A stretch of 64,000 nt of DNA, taken from the NCBI GenBank assembly GCA_947072905.1, contig CAMTKF010000004.1, forward strand, positions 31,416 to 95,415. The letters run 5' to 3'. The notes under the pieces were generated by a model. The model was given only the letters and a program-made list of their open reading frames with translations. It searched no databases and was not told where the DNA came from. Below, piece after piece: positions 37,943 through 48,056 of this stretch (the first letter of the stretch is position 1; each line of letters opens with the position of its first letter). The position numbers were made by a program, and so were the translations under genes. This stretch comes from an uncultured Bacteroidales bacterium. GTDB lineage: Bacteria > Bacteroidota > Bacteroidia > Bacteroidales > Muribaculaceae.

Positions 37943-39470
37943 GCCTGAAGAAGCGGCCGATGATACCCGCCTGCGCATAGCTGCTTCAACCGCCCTGAAT
38001 ATTGATGTAAACCGCATAAAGAGAGTTGACATCCTGCGTCGGTCAATCGACGCCCGCCAGCGCCGGGTAATGGTCAATCTTAGTATTCAGCTTCACATTG
38101 ACTCGGTTGACGAAACATTTTCGAGATATACCCCCGTGCAATATCCCGATGTAAAAGACAAACCGCAGGTTATAATAGTGGGAGCAGGGCCGGCAGGACT
38201 GTTCGCCGCCCTTGAGCTGATTGAGTTGGGGATGAGGCCCGTAGTGCTTGAAAGAGGCAAGGATGTGGACTCGCGCCGGCGCGATATGGCCGTACTGTGC
38301 CGCGAAGGTATCGTAGACCCTGATTCCAACTACTGCTTCGGCGAAGGCGGTGCCGGCGCATTCTCCGACGGCAAACTCTACACCCGTAGCACCAAACGCG
38401 GGCCTGTAGACAAGGTACTCCAGATTTTCCATGCCCACGGAGCATCAGACAACATTCTCATAGATGCCCACCCACATATAGGCACCGACCGTCTGCCGGT
38501 CATAATAAAAGCTATAAGAGAAACCATAAAGGCGCACGGCGGCGAAGTGCATTTCGGCCAAAGAGTAACTGAATTGATATTCAATAAAGATAAAAATGCC
38601 GTTACGGGAGTAAAAACCCTCGACGGTTCGGAGTATCAAGGTCCGGTGATACTGGCCACAGGCCACTCGGCACGAGATGTTTACCGCATGCTCCACGATG
38701 AAGAAGTGCCAATGGAGCCCAAAGGCATAGCCGTAGGTGTTCGACTCGAACATCCTCAACGCCTTATAGACAGCATACAGTATCATTCGCCCGCCGGACG
38801 CGGCAAGTATCTGCCGGCTGCCGAGTATTCGATGCTCACACGCGTTGACGACCGCGCTGTATACTCGTTCTGCATGTGTCCCGGCGGTGTGATTATTCCT
38901 GCCGCAAGCGAACCGGGCCAACTGGTGGTCAACGGCATGTCGCCATCCAACCGCGGTACCCGTTGGGCCAATTCGGGCATGGTGGTAGAAGTGCTGCCCG
39001 ACGATGTACCCGAATATGATAAATACGGAGTACTGAAAATGATGTATTTCCAGCAGGATATAGAACAAAAATTCTTTGAGGCGGCAGGTCACACTCAGCA
39101 GGCTCCGGCACAGCGTATGACCGACTTCATAGCCTCACGTCCAAGTGCCACCCTACCCGATTCATCGTATGCGCCCGGCCTTATACCCGGACGGATTGAC
39201 CAACTGCTACCCCGCTTCATAGCTGCAAGACTGCAAAAGGGGCTGGCTGAATTTGGCCGCAAAGCACGCGGATTTCTGACTTCTGACGCAACTCTTATAG
39301 GTGATGAGACCCGCACATCGGCTCCGGTACGTATTCCCCGCGATAAAGATTCGCGCAGCCATATCACCATTGCGGGGCTTTATCCCGTAGGCGAGGGAGC
39401 CGGATATGCCGGGGGCATAGTAAGCGCAGCCATCGATGGAATCAATACCGCCCGTACAATAAAATTATGA
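37914..39470 (+). CDS. FAD-dependent dehydrogenase/oxidoreductase (HI0933-like/uncharacterised FAD protein)
   Basis: VIIVGAGPAGLFAALELIELG, EGGAGAFSDGKLYTR, GLYPVGEGAGYAGGI. Confidence 0.9.
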   Translation: MLQKLQLRLKPEEAADDTRLRIAASTALNIDVNRIKRVDILRRSIDARQRRVMVNLSIQLHIDSVDETFSRYTPVQYPDVKDKPQVIIVGAGPAGLFAALELIELGMRPVVLERGKDVDSRRRDMAVLCREGIVDPDSNYCFGEGGAGAFSDGKLYTRSTKRGPVDKVLQIFHAHGASDNILIDAHPHIGTDRLPVIIKAIRETIKAHGGEVHFGQRVTELIFNKDKNAVTGVKTLDGSEYQGPVILATGHSARDVYRMLHDEEVPMEPKGIAVGVRLEHPQRLIDSIQYHSPAGRGKYLPAAEYSMLTRVDDRAVYSFCMCPGGVIIPAASEPGQLVVNGMSPSNRGTRWANSGMVVEVLPDDVPEYDKYGVLKMMYFQQDIEQKFFEAAGHTQQAPAQRMTDFIASRPSATLPDSSYAPGLIPGRIDQLLPRFIAARLQKGLAEFGRKARGFLTSDATLIGDETRTSAPVRIPRDKDSRSHITIAGLYPVGEGAGYAGGIVSAAIDGINTARTIKL

Positions 39471-39506
39471 GGTTTCAAGGCTGTCTTATCTCAGCCTTAA
39501 AACCTC
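39469..39506 (+). terminator. Terminator after the FAD-dependent gene
   Basis: GAGGTTT..AAGGCTG / CAGCCTT..AAACCTC hairpin. Confidence 0.5.
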
Positions 39507-39539
39507 AAAGTTTATTGAAAAGCACCTGTACCCGAGGGC

Positions 39540-40454
39540 TTATCTCAGCTTATCGTATTCTTCATCCGACACCGGTTCGAGCCACTCATTTGAGGTGTTT
39601 TCACCCTTTACTTCAAAAGCGAGATGCGAGAACCAGCTGTCTTTGGCCGCTCCGTGCCAATGTTTTACATTAGCAGGAATATGAATCACAGTACCCGGCA
39701 GGATTTCCTGTGCGGGCTTGCCCTCTTCCTGATACCAACCGCGACCGGCCACGCCTACGAGCATCTGTCCGCCGCCGGTGCTTGCATGATGGATATGCCA
39801 GTTGTTGCGGCAACGGGGCTCGAAGGTCACATTAGTTACAGGTACCTGCTCCTTTGATACCGGATAGAGATAACTGTTGCCGATGAAATACTGTGCGTAT
39901 GCAGTATTTGGTTCGCCAATGGGGAAAATCATTTCCTGTTGAAACTTCTGCCTGGCATCGGTTTCATCGCTCGCATCAGCCCAAACCTCCTTTGCCTGAC
40001 GGAATGCGCCCCATGCCTTGGGCCAACCGGCATAGAATGCCACCTGTGTAAGTATCTCGGCTATTTCAGTACGTGTGACGCCGTTCTTTTTAGCTTCCAT
40101 CAGATGATAGGTCAACGACGAGTCTATGATACCACTGCTTACGAGTGCGGTTACCGTGACTATGCTGCGGTCGCGCAAGGCCAGTTTGTCAGTGCGGCTC
40201 CATACTTCGCCGAAGAGTACATCATCGTTCAATTCAGCAAACTTGGGAGCAAATTCGCCAAGCTGGTCATGTCCGGCAGTCTGTTTTATCTCAGAAGGTT
40301 GCGGAGTGAGTTTTGTCGGATTGTTTTGAGAGTATGCCATATTTATAAAGGATGTTGTCAGTAGCGACAAAAATACAAAAAATTTTTTCATGTGATACAA
40401 CCGTATATGATAAACACAATGCAAAATTACTGAAAACAAATTGCGGTAGTACAA
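39540..40454 (-). CDS. Carboxymuconolactone decarboxylase-cupin fusion, secreted
   Basis: CMD domain (RDRSIVTVTALVSSG...MEAKKNGVTRTEIAEILTQVAFYAGWPKA) plus cupin (WHIHHAS...PGTVIHIPANVKHWHGA); signal peptide. Confidence 0.88.
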   Translation of the reverse strand: MYYRNLFSVILHCVYHIRLYHMKKFFVFLSLLTTSFINMAYSQNNPTKLTPQPSEIKQTAGHDQLGEFAPKFAELNDDVLFGEVWSRTDKLALRDRSIVTVTALVSSGIIDSSLTYHLMEAKKNGVTRTEIAEILTQVAFYAGWPKAWGAFRQAKEVWADASDETDARQKFQQEMIFPIGEPNTAYAQYFIGNSYLYPVSKEQVPVTNVTFEPRCRNNWHIHHASTGGGQMLVGVAGRGWYQEEGKPAQEILPGTVIHIPANVKHWHGAAKDSWFSHLAFEVKGENTSNEWLEPVSDEEYDKLR

Positions 40455-40500
40455 TACAAATCACTTAAATATTTACCAAAATTACAGATAAAAGCGAGCA

Positions 40501-40536
40501 AAAGCGGCTTCACTGATTTCTCAATGAAGCCGCTTT
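40501..40536 (-). terminator. Terminator downstream of the TonB receptor/lipoprotein pair
   Basis: AAAGCGGCTTCA / TGAAGCCGCTTT arms with A-rich left flank. Confidence 0.7.
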
Positions 40537-40567
40537 GCTTATAATACGGATTTATCTGTTCAGGGGA

Positions 40568-42652
40568 TTATTCCTCGTCCCATGTGCAGCTTACGGGTTC
40601 GAATTTACCCTGGCCTACAACCTTAAATACAGCTGTGTATTCAGTGGTGGTGCCGGTGTAAACCGAGAAGTTGATGGTGAAGAGAACTTCAAGACCTTCA
40701 ATGGGCTTGGCATCGGGATGGAGAGTAGAAAGTGCACCGGGCATCACTTCGTTGAGGAAGCGTGACTTTTCGAGGGCTACTATTTCTTCATCGCTCATGC
40801 CGGTATAGCCTGCGGGATACTGTTCGCGAGCCTTGTCGGGACGGAGGTCGATATTGTTCTGATATGCAGAAGTACCGCAATAGTATTCATTGTTACCGTA
40901 AGAGGTTACATAGAACTTACCGCTCTTGATGCTTGTATCGCCCAGAGGAACACAGATATTATTGTATACCCAGTCTACACAAGCCTGATAGTAGGTAGAG
41001 CTTATGGCCATGTTGCGGCCGGCGGGCAGTGTGATGGTGACATTGGGGTCGTACATCCAGCCGCTGCTGGTATATACAAACTGCGATGTTTCCTCAGTGA
41101 CATAGCGATTGAGGACCCAAGTATTGTTCTTGAGAACATACGGATCGCAAGCGTATGCAGTCTTGGAATCCTTGTAGAGCAGATAGAGCACGTTGATTTC
41201 TGTGCCTTCCTGAGCGTAGGGATACTTCTGAGCGAGATAGGTGGGCAGGTATGCATCAGGAGTGGTGAGATTCTGATATTTCTGACCCATTGCATAATAA
41301 TCGTCGGGATTGAGAACGGTGAAGTCGCTGAGAGTTGCCCACTTGGCGCCATCCCAATGATATACGGCATTGTAAGTGGTGGTGGGAACCTGTGCTACGG
41401 GAGCCTTGGCTACAGACTTGGCGGGAGCACTTGCCACGGCCTTGCCATCTACCATGGTGGGGATAAAGTTGCAGTACTTGTCGCCGGCCTTTGAAGAGTT
41501 AACCGACATGAAGTAACCGGTAACGGTAGCCTTCTGACCATCGGTGAAAGCAGCGATCTGAGCCGGAGTCGCCTGATAAAGGCTGCCCTTGACTTCTGTA
41601 CCCTCAACTGTGAAGTTCACGTAGTTGCCACTGATAACAGGTACACCGGTGAATCGGGCATAGGTGGCTGTAACATCGTTTTTACGGCCATGCTGAGTGG
41701 TGAAATCTGCACCTGTCATTTCAACCGGAGTGGGATAAGTCACTTCCTGCTGACCGATCACTGTTACTTCCAGTGCTACATCTGCATTGTTGCCGATAAC
41801 CTGGAATCCCTTGTTGTAAGAGCCGACAGTTCCGCTGATGTGCATCTGGTTGCCGATCTGAACTGAAGAAGCATCAAATGCGCTACCCATGTAAACAAGG
41901 ATATTGCCGCTGTTGTCGCTGATGATATAGCCCTGCTTGCAGATTGCGGTAACCACACCGTCAATTTCGATTAAAGCATTCAGTGAAGCTGAGGCGATAG
42001 TGTTTGAAAGCTCAAAGCCGGGTTCTTCGCCACCGCTGACGTTTCCGAATACAGGTTCCTGCTCGGTCTGGTTGTAAGAAACGATTACATAGGGATTCAC
42101 TTCTTCGTCGACTTCTGACTTGAGAAGAATCTGGGCGAGATAACGTGATGCGGGCTTGGAGGGTGAGAACGCATCTATGTAGTTGTCGTCGCTTTCCCAT
42201 ACATACTGCTGATATTCATCGCTGGTGATGGTATACAATTCAGCTTTGGGAGCTTCTTTAACTGCTGCGGGAAGATCACCGGCTACGTTATAGGTGAGTT
42301 TCACCGACGAACCCTTGGTGAGTGTGAAGTAAGGGAAAGAAGTTGATCCGAGGAAAGCGGGAACGTATTGCGCAGCCGGAATTTCGGCCGAGAAGGCATG
42401 CTGTGTACCTACGGCAGCAAGGGCAGCCTTAAGCTCATCGCCGGCCATTGCCACGTTTGAGCTGTTGCCTGCTATAGCTACATAGTCGGCATCGGTAAGA
42501 GTATAATCGATGGCCTTGTTAACGCTGATAGGTTCATCGTTTTTATCCTCAAATCCGTCGAGATGATCGTTCCATGCGTTTTCGTCGCATGCGGTCATGG
42601 TGCCTGCCACTGCAAGCATCAAGATGGATTTGAACAAATTATTTGTTTTCAT
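40568..42652 (-). CDS. Surface lipoprotein, unknown function (OB-fold-like/DUF5689-like central region), TonB receptor partner
   Basis: Lipobox AGTMTAC; central IEIDGVVTAICKQGYIISDNSGNILVYMGS...GNQMHISGTVGSYNKGFQV; adjacent to TonB receptor. Confidence 0.6.
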   Translation of the reverse strand: MKTNNLFKSILMLAVAGTMTACDENAWNDHLDGFEDKNDEPISVNKAIDYTLTDADYVAIAGNSSNVAMAGDELKAALAAVGTQHAFSAEIPAAQYVPAFLGSTSFPYFTLTKGSSVKLTYNVAGDLPAAVKEAPKAELYTITSDEYQQYVWESDDNYIDAFSPSKPASRYLAQILLKSEVDEEVNPYVIVSYNQTEQEPVFGNVSGGEEPGFELSNTIASASLNALIEIDGVVTAICKQGYIISDNSGNILVYMGSAFDASSVQIGNQMHISGTVGSYNKGFQVIGNNADVALEVTVIGQQEVTYPTPVEMTGADFTTQHGRKNDVTATYARFTGVPVISGNYVNFTVEGTEVKGSLYQATPAQIAAFTDGQKATVTGYFMSVNSSKAGDKYCNFIPTMVDGKAVASAPAKSVAKAPVAQVPTTTYNAVYHWDGAKWATLSDFTVLNPDDYYAMGQKYQNLTTPDAYLPTYLAQKYPYAQEGTEINVLYLLYKDSKTAYACDPYVLKNNTWVLNRYVTEETSQFVYTSSGWMYDPNVTITLPAGRNMAISSTYYQACVDWVYNNICVPLGDTSIKSGKFYVTSYGNNEYYCGTSAYQNNIDLRPDKAREQYPAGYTGMSDEEIVALEKSRFLNEVMPGALSTLHPDAKPIEGLEVLFTINFSVYTGTTTEYTAVFKVVGQGKFEPVSCTWDEE

Positions 42653-42679
42653 AATAAATTCTTGTGTTGCGAGTGAAAA

Positions 42680-45415
42680 TTAGAAATTAACACGGAGCTT
42701 CATTGAGTATGTACGTCCGAAAGCATAGAACACGCGGAATGCGTTTTCCCATGTACCAACTACGTCTGACTGAGTGTAAGCGTCGATAACATAGTTGTAG
42801 TTGAACAGGTTGTGTACATTACCCGAGAGAGTGGCGTTGAGACCGCCGATTTGGAAATTGTATGAAGCATTCATATCGAGCTGGCTGCCCCATGGAATTC
42901 TCCAGGGCGAACCTACGGTTACGGTACCGTTGGCCGAGTAAGAGCTTGAAGATATGGTGTAGTCTGAATAGTTGCGTGCGGCAGCAGTCCAGTCGGCACC
43001 GATGCGGAAACCCTTGAACGGACGGAACTGAACACCTACAGCGGCGGTAGTCATTGCAGAACCACCCACCTTGCGGCCTTTCTGGAGCAGAGTTGCCGAG
43101 GCATGGTCTTCGGCGAGAATGCCGCTTGCCAGATTACCGGCAAGGTCCTTAAGGGGCTGGCCTACCTGGTTGTAGAAATAACCCTTGGCGTCTGAAGCCC
43201 ATTCATAGTCGCCCAGCGAGAGCATACCGTTGATTTCAAACCAACGCACGGGGATGAATGTGAAGTTGATTTCAACACCCATGTGGCGTGCATCCACACC
43301 GCTCATATTGAGGTAGTAGCGGTCGCCGGCGTGTTCGCCTGCGGTGATGTCGCCACCACGGGTTGTGGTCTTGTCGAGCCACTTGGTATAGTAACCGTTT
43401 ACGGTAGCCGAGAATATGGGTGAAGAGTAGCCGTAACCAAGTTCGTATGAGAATACTTTCTCATTGATGGGATTGGGGTTGGCGGCATTGCTCACGTTAG
43501 ACGAAAGGAATACACCCTGTGAGAAGAAAGGCGCACGGCTGATATAACCGATGTTGGTATATACATTGTTGTGACGGTCGATGTTATAGTTGGCACCGAA
43601 TTTGGCAGTACCGCCTATAAAGCTGTATGTCTTTGATTTGGCGTGAGCCTTATCGTAGTAGAAGTGGTCGATACGCTGGTATGAGGTATTTGAGAGTGAA
43701 CCCGACAGAACGAGTGTGAGGTTGTCGTTGAGTGTGAGATATTCACCCTGTGCATACACGCCTTCCTGGATTGTACGGCCGTCATAATCGCGGTAAACTA
43801 CATCGCCGATGCCGAGTTTTTCGTACTTCCAGTTGGGATCTTCGGCAAGGTAGTTGTTTTCGGGCTTCACGTTCTTACGCGAGCTGTCGTCCATATAATA
43901 TTCACCGTTGTAGAGGTCGGTAATCTTGTTGTTATGCTTACCGAGGTAGTAGCGGAGGTCAATACCGCCGGTGAACGAAAGTTTGTTGTTGAAGAACTTA
44001 TTATTATATGTGGAAACGAGGCCATACCAGTTGTGCGAGTTGTTGCTTTCGCCCATAACCATGTTTGAACCGGTGGTTGAAGCCATGTTCATTTCCTGAA
44101 CTTCATCGTATGCGAAAGTACCGTCGGCATTGCGGAAGAGAGTGTTGGGAATACCGTTTGTGGCACCGTACCACGAAGTGTTGCTCAGGCTCTGTCCTTT
44201 GTATGTACCGCGACCCTGACCTGAAAGACCGCCACCCGATGCGAGCGATACGTAAACGGTGCTCGAAAGAGAAGACTTGTGGTCGATCTGCCAGATATGA
44301 CCGAGTGAAATCTGAGGCTTGTGATACTTGTTGCGGTTTGAAGTGCGGCGCTGGCCCTGGAGGTCGTAACCGAATGAGGGGTTATACTTGTAGGGGCTGT
44401 CGCCATCCATCACGCGCTTGGCGTAGGTCTGATACTCCATGATTGTAAGACCGTCCTGGCTCGAACGTTTGTTGTGTTCCTGAGGTGCGCCAAAGGCGGT
44501 AAGAGAGAGCTGATGCTTGTCGTTGATACGCTTTGACACGTTCACGAAGTAGTTGTATGAATTGAACCATGTGCCCTGTACATAACCGTCGCCCCACTTG
44601 CGCGAACCGAGCACCGAGATAGCCCAGCCGTTTTTCATAAGACCGGTAGAAACCTTCATACCGATATTGTTCATTCCGTCGTTACCGAAACCATACCAGA
44701 TGCTACCGCCCTTTTCAGCGTCAAGGCTGCGGGTGGTGATGTTGATGGTACCGCCGATAGAGGGAGCCGAGAGGATAGCGGCACCAAGACCGCGCTGAGT
44801 CTGGATAGAAGAAGCCACGTCGCTGAGGCCGGCCCAGTTGCTCCAGTAGATACCGCCCCACTCCATGTCGTTGACAGGAATACCGTTTACGAGTACTGCT
44901 ACGTTTTCGCTCTTGAAGCCGCGCATGTTGATTTTAGCGTCGCCAAAACCACCGCCGTCTTTTGTGGCCCATACGCCGGGAGTGGTCTTGAGCACTTCGG
45001 GAAGTTCCTGAGTACCGAGTTTAAGCTCGATTTCAGAGGCATTAAGCTGCGAAACAGCTACAGGGGTCTGACGAGTACGGGCCAACGACTGTGTTACAAC
45101 CACGTCGTTGAGCATTTCGGTAGAAGGCTCCATTTTGATGTCGCCCATGTAGGCTGCCACAGCGGCCTGCTTGGTCTTGTAGCCCACGTATGTGAATGTG
45201 AGCGTACTTGCATTGTCAGGAACTGTTACCGAGAAGTTACCGTCAATGTCGGTAGTACCGACAGGATTGCCGTTGGTAACGACGATGCTCACACCGATGA
45301 GCGGTTCGCCGTTCTCGTCAACAACATGTCCTTTGCAATTCATTGATGCACCTGCCGAGAAGGCATAGACTGATGTCACTAATAGCACCATGAATACAGA
45401 AAAGAGTCTTTTCAT
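42680..45415 (-). CDS. TonB-dependent receptor with carboxypeptidase-like regulatory N-terminus
   Basis: GHVVDENGEPLIGVSIVV, plug domain GFKSENVAVLVNGIPVNDMEWGGIYWSNWAGLSDV, C-terminal beta-barrel F. Confidence 0.94.
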   Translation of the reverse strand: MKRLFSVFMVLLVTSVYAFSAGASMNCKGHVVDENGEPLIGVSIVVTNGNPVGTTDIDGNFSVTVPDNASTLTFTYVGYKTKQAAVAAYMGDIKMEPSTEMLNDVVVTQSLARTRQTPVAVSQLNASEIELKLGTQELPEVLKTTPGVWATKDGGGFGDAKINMRGFKSENVAVLVNGIPVNDMEWGGIYWSNWAGLSDVASSIQTQRGLGAAILSAPSIGGTINITTRSLDAEKGGSIWYGFGNDGMNNIGMKVSTGLMKNGWAISVLGSRKWGDGYVQGTWFNSYNYFVNVSKRINDKHQLSLTAFGAPQEHNKRSSQDGLTIMEYQTYAKRVMDGDSPYKYNPSFGYDLQGQRRTSNRNKYHKPQISLGHIWQIDHKSSLSSTVYVSLASGGGLSGQGRGTYKGQSLSNTSWYGATNGIPNTLFRNADGTFAYDEVQEMNMASTTGSNMVMGESNNSHNWYGLVSTYNNKFFNNKLSFTGGIDLRYYLGKHNNKITDLYNGEYYMDDSSRKNVKPENNYLAEDPNWKYEKLGIGDVVYRDYDGRTIQEGVYAQGEYLTLNDNLTLVLSGSLSNTSYQRIDHFYYDKAHAKSKTYSFIGGTAKFGANYNIDRHNNVYTNIGYISRAPFFSQGVFLSSNVSNAANPNPINEKVFSYELGYGYSSPIFSATVNGYYTKWLDKTTTRGGDITAGEHAGDRYYLNMSGVDARHMGVEINFTFIPVRWFEINGMLSLGDYEWASDAKGYFYNQVGQPLKDLAGNLASGILAEDHASATLLQKGRKVGGSAMTTAAVGVQFRPFKGFRIGADWTAAARNYSDYTISSSSYSANGTVTVGSPWRIPWGSQLDMNASYNFQIGGLNATLSGNVHNLFNYNYVIDAYTQSDVVGTWENAFRVFYAFGRTYSMKLRVNF

Positions 45416-45554
45416 TGCGTCTGTGATGTTGGTTTATAATTAGGTAATTTTATGTCACGGGAAACAATGAGCAAAGATAATCATTATTTTTTAATTTTTT
45501 CACAAAATTTACACTTCTTTTATCCAAATCAGTCATAATTGTTGAAAATTATTT

Positions 45555-45562
45555 TAAATTTG
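45555..45562 (+). promoter_or_regulatory. -7 element TAAATTTG for the DUF2284 gene
   Basis: TAnnTTTG; falls inside the 5' extension of the ORF-track call, supporting a start at 45611. Confidence 0.45.
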
Positions 45563-45610
45563 CAGCTTGTTAAGAGTGTTACCGACTGTTTTAAACAAGC
45601 TATACCTGAA

Positions 45611-46174
45611 ATGATTGAAATAAACACAGCTGAAATAGCGGTAAAGGATTATATTACCGGCTATCGCGACACATTGCGTATCAACGCTTTGTGCAGGCAG
45701 TGCCGTAATTATGGGAAGGTGTGGATGTGCCCGCCTTTTGTTTTCGATGCCGACGAGCTGTTGGGCCGATGGTCTGACGCGCTGATTGTGGCATGCAGTT
45801 TCCACATTCCGCAAGGCGAAACCTTAGAGTCGGGAATGGAAAAACTGCGGGCTGCGAGAAAGAGTCTTGAAGAGAATTTGCTGCGTTACGAGAAAGAGGT
45901 CGACGGCCTTGCTTTCGGATTCAGCGGCGAATGTCTGCACTGCCCGGAGTGCACCCGCATACATGGTGGTGAATGTCGCCACCCCGAACTCGTAAGACCC
46001 GCCCTCGAAGCCTACGGATTTGACGTTGAAAAGACAGTAAAGGAGTTGCTCGGCATAGAGCTGAAGTGGGCAACCAAAGGACAGTTGCCTGACGTAATCA
46101 CTCTGGTGGGAGCGGTGTTCTACAACCGCGACCAATCAGGCATACAAGCTGATTTCAAACTTACTCCGGATTGA
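45611..46174 (+). CDS. DUF2284 metal-binding protein
   Basis: CRQCRNYGKVWMCPPF, CLHCPECTRIHGGECRHPELVRPALEAYG. Confidence 0.85.
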   Translation: MIEINTAEIAVKDYITGYRDTLRINALCRQCRNYGKVWMCPPFVFDADELLGRWSDALIVACSFHIPQGETLESGMEKLRAARKSLEENLLRYEKEVDGLAFGFSGECLHCPECTRIHGGECRHPELVRPALEAYGFDVEKTVKELLGIELKWATKGQLPDVITLVGAVFYNRDQSGIQADFKLTPD

Positions 46175-46238
46175 CATAAAAAAAATGATTTTTTACATAT
46201 TGTTGTCACAAATCCATACCCTGAAACGTCTTTAATAT

Positions 46239-46721
46239 GTGAAACAACTTGAAGAAATATTTCGAAAACGTTTTTTGCCTGTCTATCCTAAGCTGTATTC
46301 AATTGCTTTGGCAATTCTGGGAAGCTCAACCGACCTTGCCTCTGACGCCGTACAGGAAACTATGGTCAAGATTTGGTCAAAGGGAGATGAACTGCTGAGT
46401 GTTAATAACCCCGAAGCTCTGTCAATAGCCATATTACGCACAACGGCAATAGACATAATGAGACGGCAGCGAAAATATGAACAAGTTGACACCATAACGG
46501 ATATTGCCCCCGACTCTCCTCCCGACCACGAAACCGCCACAATACTCGAACGTATAATAGATACCATGCCACCGGCACAGAAAGAAATACTGAGGCTAAG
46601 CATATTTGAAGACTTGAGCGCAAAAGAGATTTCTGAAATTACCGGGGTATCAGGCACCAATGTAAGACAGTTGTTGAGCCGTGGACGTAAAAAAATAAAA
46701 GAAATATATAGCAAACTATGA
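46239..46721 (+). CDS. ECF RNA polymerase sigma factor
   Basis: AILGSSTDLASDAVQETMVKIW, LRTTAIDIMRRQRKY, LSAKEISEITGVSGTNVRQLLSRGRKKIKE. Confidence 0.92.
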   Translation: MKQLEEIFRKRFLPVYPKLYSIALAILGSSTDLASDAVQETMVKIWSKGDELLSVNNPEALSIAILRTTAIDIMRRQRKYEQVDTITDIAPDSPPDHETATILERIIDTMPPAQKEILRLSIFEDLSAKEISEITGVSGTNVRQLLSRGRKKIKEIYSKL

Positions 46722-47437
46722 ATATAGACAAGATACGCAACTTGCTCGAAAAATACTACGAAGGCTCTGCCTCAAACATTGAGACAGACATCCTCAAGCA
46801 GTATTTCAGGGATAACAACGACATCCCCGAAGATCTGCGTGTAGATGCAGCCATATTCCGCGACATGGCCACTATGAAAGAGGATGTAGCCCTGCCCGAA
46901 AACCTCGAGCAACTTATAATCGACTCCACCATTGGTCGCAACCGCCGTAATATCATCCTTTGGAAAGTTATTCCTTCGGTTGCCGCTTCTTTAGCATTGC
47001 TCACCGTTCTCACCATTTCGTTCATATCAGGCCATGAAAGAATTTTATCTTCAGACGAAGATGCGATGGTAGCTCAATCAGAGCCTGTGCTTGTACACAA
47101 AGAAGAAATTACGGCAGCCCCGACCCCTACCGAGGATTGTACTTTGACAGCATCAACGCCCGAGCCTATGGTGAGCAAAACCGCTACACCCGAACCGGCT
47201 ATAGCACAAGCACCTGCACCTAAAAAGAGCAGTACTACACGCAAGGCATCAGAAAACAATTACATAGAAGTTTACGATTCAATACAGGCAGCCAAGATAA
47301 GCAGCCGTATTCTTGCCAAACTCGAATCCACTATCAGCAGAGTTGCCGACAAAGGAATCAGAAAGACTGAGATAGCTGTAGCCGCCATTAAAGACCCCGT
47401 AAACGCCCCTCAAATTTTAGATGAAATAAGCAATTAA
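46718..47437 (+). CDS. Probable membrane anti-sigma-like protein
   Basis: ATGA overlap with sigma factor; cytosolic N-terminus, single TM, Pro/Thr-rich exterior. Confidence 0.65.
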   Translation: MNIDKIRNLLEKYYEGSASNIETDILKQYFRDNNDIPEDLRVDAAIFRDMATMKEDVALPENLEQLIIDSTIGRNRRNIILWKVIPSVAASLALLTVLTISFISGHERILSSDEDAMVAQSEPVLVHKEEITAAPTPTEDCTLTASTPEPMVSKTATPEPAIAQAPAPKKSSTTRKASENNYIEVYDSIQAAKISSRILAKLESTISRVADKGIRKTEIAVAAIKDPVNAPQILDEISN

Positions 47438-47459
47438 TGACCATAAATACTCCGGAATC

Positions 47460-47951
47460 ATGAAAAAAATCATCGCACTCGTTCTCCTCTCTCTCTTTGC
47501 CGTAATGGCTCCTCTCGCAATCAATGCCAAAGAAAAAAGATATCTGGCAAAACTTGCAAAGCATCCCGAAGTCGAATCGGTTTACATCAGTCCCGCGGCC
47601 ATGAAGTTTGCGAAGTCGGCCAGCATCAGTCAATTGAATGCCGGCGAATACACCTCGTACATCAAGGATATCCAGTCGATGGAAATCATAAATTGCGACC
47701 ATTCAAGCTATTTTATAAAAAAGCTCAGGGCCGAAGCTCAGGAAGTCATTGACCAGTTGGGTATGGAAATGATAATGGAGACCAAAGAAGACGGAGATAT
47801 CACACGTATATATGCCAAAATGCCCGAAGGTGATACCGAAGCCAAGCAATTTGACAGTCTGCTTATCGAAAACCTTGAAGACGACTCGGAATACAATATA
47901 GTATATATCCGCGGCAAGATAGACCCCGACAAAATCAGTTCTGCACAATAA
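47460..47951 (+). CDS. DUF4252-family secreted protein
   Basis: Signal peptide; position in ECF module; size typical of DUF4252. Confidence 0.65.
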   Translation: MKKIIALVLLSLFAVMAPLAINAKEKRYLAKLAKHPEVESVYISPAAMKFAKSASISQLNAGEYTSYIKDIQSMEIINCDHSSYFIKKLRAEAQEVIDQLGMEMIMETKEDGDITRIYAKMPEGDTEAKQFDSLLIENLEDDSEYNIVYIRGKIDPDKISSAQ

Positions 47952-48056
47952 GGGGTTTTAGGGCTATATGCCGTTAAATTTAGTTAATTGAGTTGACACT
48001 AAGAAAAAATGTAATAACTTAGCGACTCAATCTAAAACTACCTTAAAACGACAATA

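Noticed and set aside
38445-39092. 215-aa - strand ORF opposite the FAD-dependent oxidoreductase
   Set aside because: Shadow ORF; coding evidence is overwhelmingly on the + strand.
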